Both the position numbers and the translations under genes were made by a program. From assembly GCA_021234155.1 (NCBI GenBank), contig JAJEKV010000026.1:18646167-18710166 (forward strand): DNA of 64,000 bases, given 5' to 3'. Positions 55,046 to 64,000 of this stretch are shown here, piece by piece (within the stretch, counting starts at the first letter, position 1; every line of letters starts with the position of its first letter). This DNA comes from Isoetes taiwanensis. Lineage: Eukaryota > Streptophyta > Lycopodiopsida > Isoetales > Isoetaceae. A model generated the notes under the pieces. It ran no database searches. It had not been told where the DNA came from and worked only from the letters and a program-made list of their open reading frames with translations.

Positions 55046-55330
55046 AAGAAGAAGAAGAAGAAGAAGAAGAAGAAGAAGAAGAAGAAGAAGAAGAAGAAGA
55101 AGAAGAAGAAGAAGAAGAAGAAGAAGAAGAAGAAGAAGAAGAAGAAGAAGAAGAAGAAGAAGAAGAAGAAGAAGAAGAAGAAGAAGAAGAAGAAGAAGAA
55201 GAAGAAGAAGAAGAAGAAGAAGAAGAAGAAGAAGAAGAAGAAGAAGAAGAAGAAGAAGAAGAAGAAGAAGAAGAAGAAGAAGAAGAAGAAGAAGAAGAAG
55301 AAGAAGAAGAAGAAGAAGAAGAAGAAGAAG
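55017..55330. repeat. (GAA)n microsatellite, about 104 repeats
   Basis: Uninterrupted GAA/AAG triplets for about 314 bp; a degenerate GAAGAA-rich flank continues to about 55470. The 125-residue poly-Lys frame across it is an artefact. Polypurine mirror-repeat sequence can form triplex DNA. Confidence 0.97.
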
Positions 55331-55699
55331 GGGGAGATAGGAAAGAAAGATTGAATAGAATGAGAAAGTGGTGAAGAAGAAGAAGAAGAAAATGAATAGA
55401 AGATTGGAAGAACGGAAGATTAGAAGGAAGAAACCAATGATTGGAAGATGATTGGAAGAAGAAGGAGGAGGATTCGATTCATACTAATAAGAGGCGAAAT
55501 GGATTGAAGAAAAACAAGGATGGAAAGAAGAGGAGGATAGAAATGGGATGGATTGAAAACAAACAAGAAAAAACAAGAAGCCCTAAATCTATCAAACAAC
55601 AAGCCTAATTCAAAAATAGAGTTGATTGATCCATTGAAATACCTTTGGATGCTTGCTTGAAGCTTGGAAAGGACCCATAAGGATGATCCGCGCAAAAAA

Positions 55700-55885
55700 T
55701 CGCATACGAAAAAACGCCTCCTCGGCCGCTTAGAACCAAAAACTAGGCGCGGAAAAGCCGCTCTGTTTTCGATAAAAAGTTCTGACGCCGTTGAACGGCG
55801 CCGTGAGGTCGCGTTAACGGCGTACGCAATAGTCGTTAAACGACGTGTATAACGACGTCTTTGTGTTAAACGACGTGCCTTTTTT
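55700..55885. repeat. Second ACGACGT / CGTTAAACG array
   Basis: Contains CGCCGTTGAACGGCG (55786-55800), GCGTTAACGGCG, GTCGTTAAACGACGTG and AACGACGTGCC. Same motif family as 46139-46655, 9.2 kb away, and ends next to the transporter exon. Confidence 0.55.
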
Positions 55886-55949
55886 TTATTAAGTTATAAT
55901 TATAAGTTATTATTATAATTATAATTATTATACAAAGAAGGATTGTTAC

Positions 55950-56043
55950 CCAGTGGAGGGCTGTCATTTATGCAGTAATCTAACTCAGGAAGCTGCTCTT
56001 GAACAGGATGTTGAAAGTCCGGTTTGCCTCCACCTCCAGACAT
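55950..56043 (-). CDS. First exon of a nucleobase-ascorbate-transporter-like gene
   Basis: Minus strand: ATG at 56043-56041 encodes MSGGGGKPDFQHPVQEQLPE then LDYCINDSPPLG and meets a GT donor (GTAACA) at 55949. The Gly-rich start, HPVxxQLP, and YCIxxSPP are the conserved N-terminal pattern of plant nucleobase-ascorbate transporters (NAT/NCS2), which move purines or uracil across membranes. 31 codons plus 1 nt. The next exon (expected with EAILLGFQHYL-like sequence) was not found; the downstream region contains microsatellite and mobile-element arrays. Either the gene has a large first intron or this is a stray exon. Confidence 0.55.
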
Positions 56044-57418
56044 TTTTGTGATAGAAAATGTAGAAATCAAACTCAAATTTTTTATCTTTCGACGAACTTA
56101 GATGATTAAAAACAGCTTTTCACCGATGGATCGGAGCTGCAATATTCGATCTGCATAAACAGAGCAGAGAAAAGAGGTGGGCCGTATTTGCGGGAATGAC
56201 GCCAATGTGTATACCGACGTGTCTTTTTTTTTTATTAAGTTACCAACTTAGATCTATTTGTTTTATTACTTATGTTTTTTATCTATATTGTGGTGGCACA
56301 AGATAGACCCTTCACCTTAATATAACATATCCTACTCACCTTGAATTTCGAAGTTCGAGATATTCAATTTTCGTTACACTCCATAATGAGTCCATCACGA
56401 ATGTGACCGCCACGACAATTAATTTGTTGTCGATTGACGGATTTGGACAGTTAAGCTATACCTATTCTATAGCCCGCCCTATGCTTTCATTTGACGACGT
56501 TTTGGTTTATAACGACGTGTCTTTTTTTTTAATTAAGTTATTATTATTAGCAATCTTTTTTATATGACGCCCGTAATTTTCGTTGAGCGGCGTTTATAAC
56601 GACATTTTTTGGGTTCCAAACGAGCGTGTCTTTTTTTTTTTTAAGTTAATATTATTAGCAACTTAGATTTGTTTCATTACTTATGTATTTTATCTATCCT
56701 TCTTTATCTATCCACTTAGATTTCTCTCCATCCTTGTTTATCTATCCACTTTAATAAACCGGACTTGTGCACCATTGAGCTTCACTTGCATACTTTCATA
56801 CTAAATCAAGCTTGCCAATCACTTGATCATGTAGCGGTGCAAACATATGGCTCACAGGTTGCTCTTTCGCATACAATCTACACAAGGCATGCCCATTTCT
56901 GATCCATGCAAAGCTGCAAGAAGAGCTTCTTTGATTTGCCATATTCTCGTGCATGATCACATACAACTTCATATATGGTTGCAGACCTCTTCATAGATTA
57001 CCGCTAAGGGTTTTGGATCTGACCCGGGGTTCAACGACGTCTCACCTTGAATTTCGAGTTCGAGATATTCAATTTTCGTACACTCCATAATGAGTCCATA
57101 TGAATGTGACCGCCCACGGCAATTAATTTGTTGTCGAGACCGGATTTGGACGGTTAAGCTATACCTATTCTAGAGCCCGCCCTATGCTTTCATTTGACGA
57201 CTTTTTGGTTTATATCGACGTGTCCTTTTTTTTAAGTTAATATTATTAGCAACTTAGATTTGTTTCATTACTTATGTATTTTATCTATTCTTGTTTATGT
57301 ATCCACTTAGATTTCTCTCCATCCTTGTTTATCTATCCACTTTAATAAACCGGACTTGTGCACCATTGAGCTTCACTTGCATACTTTCATACTAAATCAA
57401 ACTTGTCACCACTTGGTC
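56044..57418. repeat. Direct-repeat region with CGACGTGTC(T)n motifs
   Basis: Two imperfect copies of a block, 56340-56830 and 57040-57415, share CGACAATTAATTTGTTGTCG, TAGCCCGCCCTATGCTTTCA and ATAAACCGGACTTGTGCACC. The subrepeat CGACGTGTCTTTTTTTTT-AAGTTA occurs near 56212, 56515, 56628 and 57218, and once at 55866 on the other side of the transporter exon. First part (56044-56170) is the likely 5' UTR of the transporter exon. No other gene recognised. Confidence 0.65.
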
Positions 57419-60400
57419 GGACGTTCGAGTCCATTGGCGAGTCGATCGCGATTCGGAGAGGGGAGGTCGCCCGTCCGGTCCCCCGTGGCCTTGGGGAGAG
57501 GAAATTTGGGGCAAGCAGCCCTGAGGGATTTTAGGGTCCAAGGCAAGGCCAACACCCCAACTCCACTTCAAGACACGCGCAAGGTCCCCGCCGATCGACA
57601 AGGAGAGGGCCTCAAACGTAAACCCCGTGGGTTGCCGTGCTCTAGAAGGGTTTACGTTTTGGGGCCGAGTCCCGGTACATTGCACTGGGACCCGGCCGAA
57701 GCAAAGACGGACAAGGGGAAAGGGACGGAGAGCGGAGTTTGGGCCTTTCCTCCTCCCATGTGGCAAGTAGAAAGTCGGGGGCTTTTGCTGGCAAGACATT
57801 CGTAAATTCGCAATTAATGCATTGCACGAAAATAAATTCCGGTTTTTGCCAGCGGGATCCCTAATTCATCTCCAGCACACGCCCAATTTTCGGAATTTTC
57901 GGAGAAGGTCTAGGTCAAAGGGTTAGCATTAGAACGTCCGGGGCAGCCCCGCTGTGGCAACCGAAAGCTGGCACCCTTCCCCAAGTCAAACGAGGCCGGG
58001 ACCTTGCAGGGATCCCTCACAAGAGGGGAGAGTCCAGGACCCCGTGGAGGCGGGATCCAAAAAAGTTCGAGGCAGCCCTTCTGGCCCGCTCCCGGGTCGC
58101 ACGCTAATGACCACCCTCCCGGAGCCCGGTTCCCCTATCCGACCGTTGGATCCTCCGTTCAGGGGCCCCTCTTCGGGAAGGTCCAAAAGATTCCAGATCG
58201 GTCCGGGAGAACTTGTCAAACCGCGGGGCGTCCTGATGTCGGCCTTGTAGAAACCGCAAGATCGTTTTGTCGTTCGGCACCGGGATGCTCGGAATGGCAA
58301 ATAGACCCCGCCAAATCGTCTGAATGGCTTAAATTACCCTAGGGGAGCAAGTTACACGGCCGGTTTTGCGAAAGAAGGAAACACTCACGCCCTCCACGAC
58401 AAGATCCCGCATGCACATCCTAGGCCAATTGACTACGAGTGTGATGGAAGTGAGCTACTTTGGCGCTTCTTGAGTTCGGTGGTCTTCGGGCCACGGAACT
58501 TGGTCCCTGTGGCAATGTCGACGCTCGAGTCCATTGGCAGAGTCAGATCATGATTCCGAGAGGGGAGGTCGCTCGCCCGGCCCCTGTGTGGCCTTGGGAG
58601 AGGGAAATTTGGGGCAAGCAGCCTGGGAGGGATTTTAGGGTCAAGGGGTCAAGGCCAACACCCCAACTCCACTTTCAAGACACGGGCAAGGTCCCGCCGA
58701 ATCGACAAGGAGAGGGCCTCCAAACGAAACCCCGTGGGCTGCCGTGCTCTAGAAGGGTTTACGCTTTGGGGCCGAGTCCCCGGTCTGCTGCACTTGGGAC
58801 TCGGCCGAGAAGCAAAGAGCCGAGAATACGGAGCAAGGGGAACCGGACGGAGCTGAGTTTGGGCCTTTCCTCCTCCCGATGTGGCAAGTAGAGGTCGGGG
58901 GCCGCTTTTGTGCTGGCAAGACGTCAGAATTCGCAATTAATGCATTGCACCTAAAATAAATTCCGTTTTTGCCGGCTGGGATCCCTAATTCATCTCCAAA
59001 GACACGGCCCAATTTTTGGAATTTTCGGAGAAGGTCTAGGTCAAAGGGTTAGCATTAGAACGGCCGGGGCAGCCCGCTGCGTAGGCAACCGAAGCCGGCA
59101 CCCTTCCCCAAGTCAAACGAGGCCAGGACCTTGCGGGGATCCCTCACAAGAGGGGAGAGTCCGGACCCCGTGAGGCGGGATCAAAAAGTTCCCGAGGCAC
59201 CCTCTTCCCCGGCAAAGCTCCCTGGTCGGAGACGCTTATCGACCACCCTCCTGAGCCCTGTTCCCCTATCCGGACCGCTGGATCCTCCGCTCAGGGGCCC
59301 CTCTTCGAAGGTCCAAAAGATTCCAGATCGGTCCCGGGAGAACTTGTCAAACCTTTGGGCGCCCCGGATGTCGGCCTTTGTAGAAACCAAGACCATTTTG
59401 TCGCTCGGGCACCGGGATGCTCAGGAATGGCAAATAGACCCCGCCAAATCGTCCGAATGGCTTAAATTACCCTAGGGAGCAAGTTACACGGTCGTTTTTG
59501 CTTTAAAAGAAGGAAACACTCACGCCTCCACGACAAAGATTCCCGCATGCACATCCTAGGCCAATTGACTACGAAAGTGTGATGGAAGTGAGCTACTTTG
59601 CGCTTCTTGGAGTTCGGGTGGTCTTCGCCACGGAACTTGGTCCCCAGTGGCAATGTCGATATCGGGGAGTCCATTGGCGAGTCGATCGCGATTCCTCGAG
59701 AGGGGAGGTCGCCTGGTCCGGCCCCCGGGCCTTGGGGAGAGGAAATTTGGGGCAAGCAGCCCCGGAGGGATTTTAGGGTCCAAGGCCTGGCGCCAACACC
59801 CCAACTCCACTTCAAGACATGGGCGCAAGGTCCCGGCCGACCGACAAGGAGAGGGCCTCCAAACGTAAACCCCCGTGGGCTGCCGTGCCTCTAGAAGGGT
59901 TTACGCTTTGGGGCCGAAGTCCCGTCCTGCTGCACTTGGGACCGGGCCGAAGCAAAAAATGACACGAATACATGAGCAAGGGGAACCGACGGAGCGAGTT
60001 TGGGCCTTTCCTCCTCCCCGATGTGGGCAAGTAGAGGTCGGGGGCCGCTTTTGGGATGTGGCAAGACATTCAGAATTCGCAATTAATGCATTGCACCTAA
60101 AATAAATTCCGCTTTTGCCAGGGATCCCTAATTCATCTCCAAAGACACGGCCCAATTTTCGGAATTTTCGGAGAAGGTCTAGGTCAAAGGGTTAGCATTA
60201 GAACGGTCGGGGCAGCCCGCTGTGGTGGCAACCGAGCTGGCACCCTTCCCCAAGTCAAACGAGGCCAGACCTTGCGGGGATCCCTCACAAGAGGGGAGAG
60301 TCCGACCCCGTGAGGCGGGATCCAAAAGTTCCCGAGGCAGCTTTCCCGGCAGCGCCCCCGGCCGCAGACGCTTAATGACCACCCTCCCGAGCCCGCTTCC

Positions 60401-63400
60401 TCTATCCGGAACCGCTGATCCTCCGCTCAGGCCCCTTCGGAAGGTCCAAAAGATTCCAGATCGGGTCCCTGGGGAGAACTTGTCAAACCCGGGCGCCCCG
60501 ATGTCGGGCCTTGTAGAAACCGCAAGATCGCTTTTGTCGTCGCACCGGGATGCTCCTAATGGCAAATAGACCCCGCCAAATCGTCCGAATGGCTTAAATT
60601 ACCCTAGGGAGCAAGTTACACCTGGCCGGTTTTTATAAAGAAGGAAACACTCACGCCTCCACGACAAGATCCCGCATGCACATCCTAGGCCAATTGACTA
60701 CGAAAGTGTGATGGAAGTGAGCTACTTTGGCGCTTCTTGAGTTCGGGTGGTCTTCCTCGCCACGGAACTTGGTCCCTGTGGCAATGTCGACGTTCGAGTC
60801 CATTGGCAGAGTCGATCGCGATTCCTGAGAGGGAGGTCGCCCGTCCGGCCCCCGTGGCCTTGGGGAGAGGAAATTTGGGCAAGCAGCCTCCGGAGGGATT
60901 TTAGGGTCCGCTACCCGGCCAACACCCCAACTCCACTTCAAGACACGCGCAAGGTCCCGCCGACCGGACAAGGAGAGGGCCTCAAACGTAAAACCCCTGT
61001 GGGTTGCCGTGCCTAGAAGGGTTTACGCTTTGGGGCCGAGTCCCGGTCTGCTGCACTTGGGACCCGCCGGAAGCAGCAGCCGAGAATACGGAGCAAGGGG
61101 AACCGACGGAGCGGAGTTTGGGCCTTTCCTCCTCCCGATGTGGCAAGTAGAAGTCGGGGGCTTTTGCAAAGGGCAAGACATTCAGAATTCGCAATTAATG
61201 CATTGCACCTAAAATAAATTCCGGCGGAGTTTTTTTTTTGCCCGGATCCCTAATTCATCTCCAAGACATGGCCCAATTTTCGGAATTTTCTGAGAAGGTC
61301 TAGGTCAAAGGGTTAAGATTAGAACGGGCGGGGCAGCCCGCTTGTGGAGCAACCGAAGCCTGGCACCCTTCCCCAAGTCAAACGAGGCCGTGACCTTGCA
61401 GGGATCCTCACAAGAGGGGAGAGTCCGGACCCCGTGAGGCTGGATCCAAAAGTTCCCGAGGCAGCCCCTTCCCCTTAGCCGCCCCCGGTCGCACGCTAAT
61501 GACCACCTCCCGAGTCCCGCCTCCCCTATCCGACCGCTGGATCCTCCGCTCGTGGGCCCCTCTTCGAAGGTCCAAAAGATTCCAGATCGGGTCCGGGAGA
61601 ACTTGTCAAACCGCGGGCCCCGGGATGTCCGCCTTTGTAGAAACCGGCAAGCTTTGTCGTTTCGGGCACCGGGATGCTCCTGGAATGGCAAATAGACCGC
61701 CAAATCGTCCGAATGGCGAAATTACCCTAGGGAGCAAGTTACACTGGCCGGTTTTATAAAGAAGGAAACACTCACGCCTCCACGACAAGAGATCCCGCAT
61801 GCACATCCTAGGCCAATCGACACGAGTGTGATGGAAGTGAGCTACTTTGGCTTTTGGAGTTCGGGTGGTCTTCCTGGCCACGGAACTTGGTCCCTGTGGC
61901 AATGTCGACGCTCGAGTCCATTGGCGTAGTCGATCGCGATTCCTGAGAGGGGAGGTCGCCTCGTCCGGCCCCGTGGCCTTGGGGAGAGGAAATTTGGGGC
62001 AAGCAGCCTCCTGAGGGATTTTAGGGTCCAGGCCTCAAGGCCAACACCCCAACTCCACTTCAAGACACGGGCGCAAGGTCCCGCCGAACCGACAAGGAGA
62101 GGGCCTCCAAACGAAACCCTGGGTGGGCTGCCGTGCTCTAGAAGGGTTTACGCTTTGGGGCCGAGTCCCGGTCTGCTGCACTTGGAACCCGGCCGAGAAG
62201 CAAACAGCCAGAATACGGAGCAAGGGGAACCGACGAGCTGGAGTTTGGGCCTTTCCTCCTCCCCGATGTGGCAAGTAGAGGTCGGGGCCTTTTGCAAGGG
62301 CAAGACGTCAGAATTCGCGAATTAATGCATTGCATAACGAAAATAAATTCGTTTTTGCCACGGGATCCCTAATTCATCTCCAGCACACGCCCAATTTTTC
62401 GAATTTTCGAGAAGGTCTAGGTCAAAGGGTTAAGATTAGAACGGGCCGGGCAGCCCGCTGGGTGGCAACCGAGCTGGCACCCTTCCCAAGTCAAACGAGG
62501 CCAGGACCTTGCAGGATCCTCACAAGAGGGGAGAGTCCGACCCCGTGAGGCGGGATCCAAAAGTTCCCGAGGCAGCTCCTTCCCGGCAGCGCCCCCGGGC
62601 TGCACGCTTAATGACCACCCTCCCGGAGCTCTAAAGGCTCCCCTATCCCGACCGCTGGATCCTCCGCTCGTGGGCCCCTCTTCGAAGGTCCAAAAGATTC
62701 CAGATCGGTCCCGAGAACTTGTCAAACCGTGGGCGCCCCGATGTCCGGCCTTTGTAGAAACCGGGTGATCGCTTTTGTCGTCGCACCGGGATGTTCGAAT
62801 GGCAAATAGACCCCCGCCAAATCGTCCGGAATGAAAAATTACCCTAGGGAGCAAGTTACACGGGCCGGTTTTGCTAAAGAAGGAAACACTCACGCTCCAC
62901 GACAAGATCCCGCATGCACATCCTAGGCCAATTGACCACGAGTGTGATGGAAGTGAGCTACTTTGGCGCTTCTTGAGTTCGGGTGGTCTTCTGGCCACGG
63001 AACTTGGTCCCTCAGGGCAATGTCGACGTTCTGAGTCCATTGGCAGAGTCGATCGCGATTCCGGAGAGGGGAGGTCGCCTGGGTCCGGCCCCTCGTGGCC
63101 TTGGGGAGAGGAAATTTGGGGCTAGCCTCCCGGAGGGATTTTAGGGTCTCAAGGCTCAAGGCCAACACCCCAACCCACTTCAAGACACCTGCAAGCAAAG
63201 GTCCCGCCGACCGGGACAAGGAGAGGGCCTCCAAACGCAAAACCCCGTGGGCTGCCGTGCTCTAGAAGGGTTTACGCTTTGGGGGCCGAAGTCCTGGTCC
63301 GCTGCACTTGGGACTCCGGCCGAAGCAGCAAAATGAATACGCGAGCAAGGGGAACCGACGATGGAGTTTGGGCCTTTCCCTCCTCCGATGTGGCAAGTAG

Positions 63401-64000
63401 AAGTCGGGGGCTTTTGCAAAGGGCAAGACATTCAGAATTTAATTAATGCATTGCACCTAAAATAAATTCGCTTTTTGCGGCCGGATCCCTTTAATTCATC
63501 TCAAAGACATGGCCCAATTTTCGAATTTTGAGAGAAGGTCTAGGTCAAAGGGTTAAGATTAGAACGGTCGGGGCAGCCCAAGCAGGCAACCGAGCCGCAC
63601 CCTTCCCCAAGTCAAACGAGGCCGTGACCTTTGTGGATCCCTCACAAGAGGGGGGAGAGTCCTGACCCTGTGAGGCTGGATCCAAAAAAAGTTCCCCGAG
63701 GCAGCTTTCCCCGCAGCGCCCCCCGGGGTGACGCTAATGACCACCCTCCCGAGCCCTGCCCCTATCCCACTGCTGATCCTCCGTCAGGCCCCCTCTTCGA
63801 AGGTCCAAAAGATTCCGATCGGTCCGGAGAACTTGTCAAATAAACTGGGCGCCCCGATGTTTGGCCTTTAGAAACCGCGACTGTTTTGTCGTTTCCGGGG
63901 CACGTGGGATGCTCCCGAATGGCAAATAGACCCCGCTAAATCGGGTCTAATGGCGAATTACCCTAGGAGTGTTACACTACTGGTTTTATAAAGAAGGAAA
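57419..64000. repeat. Satellite-like array of about 1.1-kb GC-rich units
   Basis: The landmark GAGTCCATTGGC recurs at about 57427, 58527, 59667, 60797, 61914 and 63032, giving periods of about 1100, 1140, 1130, 1117 and 1118 bp. Each unit also contains GGGGCAAGCAGCC, AGAAGGGTTTACGCTTTGGG, CATGCACATCCTAGGCCAAT and CTAGGTCAAAGGGTTA. Units are collinear but differ by many 1-5 nt indels in C/G-rich positions. Open frames of 60-200 codons shift between units and are not conserved, so I call no gene. It is not recognisable as 5S, 18S, 26S rDNA or tRNA. The array continues beyond the window. Confidence 0.9.

Noticed and set aside
54977-55354. Poly-Lys protein
   Set aside because: Translation of a (GAA)n microsatellite.
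57356-63843. Many 60-200-residue frames in the GC-rich array
   Set aside because: Frames are not conserved between repeat units and overlap on both strands; typical of GC-rich non-coding repeats.
57419-64000. rDNA intergenic spacer or 5S array
   Set aside because: No rRNA coding segment or recognisable 5S box sequence is seen in any unit; could only be tested by database search.
57419-64000. CRISPR-like array
   Set aside because: Repeat period is about 1.1 kb with no short-repeat/spacer architecture, in a eukaryotic context.

Overview
The window looks like repeat-dominated nuclear DNA of a land plant, probably a seed-free plant such as a fern. Evidence: L1-type LINEs with zf-RVT tails, Ty1/copia and Ty3 chromodomain retrotransposons, hAT-like and Harbinger-like MITEs, a PLS-type PPR pseudogene, a GT-AG gene with 64-77 nt introns and a nucleobase-ascorbate-transporter-like first exon. 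No rRNA, functional tRNA, CRISPR or prokaryotic operon was seen. The taxon is an inference.

Layout. 1-1350: pyrimidine-strand minisatellite. 1351-7284: a non-coding segment present again at 15038-20443 (segmental duplication), each copy carrying the same hAT-like MITE. 7479 on: Helitron-like 3' end, a second CT tract, then an apparently full-length LINE (8456-14827, minus) with intact ORF1 and ORF2 inserted in that tract. 20444-24285: a second, 5'-truncated LINE (plus). 24286-33659: pieces of a copia element (integrase, protease, gag, PBS, LTR), interrupted by two 322-bp MITEs, another LINE RT fragment, a decayed ParB-like/DNA-methyltransferase gene, an unknown acidic-tailed protein and Ty3 RT-RNase H. 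33661-35077: Ty3 integrase-chromodomain remnant with PPT and LTR. 36693-38064: young LINE insertion with a 17-bp target-site duplication. 38752-39160: Harbinger-like MITE. 40235-42380: PPR pseudogene. 43230-43874: third hAT-like MITE. 45210-45535: 3' end of the second LINE on the opposite strand, directly followed by the missing integrase C-terminal half of the copia element. 46139-46655: array of ACGTCGTT palindromes. 47196-50541: an intact five-exon gene and a degenerate protein-kinase-like gene. 55017-55330: long (GAA)n. 55950-56043: transporter-like first exon. 57419-64000: about six copies of a 1.1-kb GC-rich satellite.

Two results stand out. First, one inversion of about 21.2 kb (about 24.28 to 45.53 kb) would restore both a broken LINE and a broken copia integrase. 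Second, 27.6-29.8 kb holds a decayed gene with a ParB-like N-terminal region and an N6/N4-type DNA methyltransferase C-terminal motif, a combination typical of phages and bacterial mobile elements and unexpected in a plant. The 352-residue gene between palindrome arrays may belong to an undescribed transposon. Many differences between duplicated segments sit at CTG/CAG and CCGG-like sites, which suggests base-calling error at methylated cytosines, so frameshifts near such sites should be read with caution.
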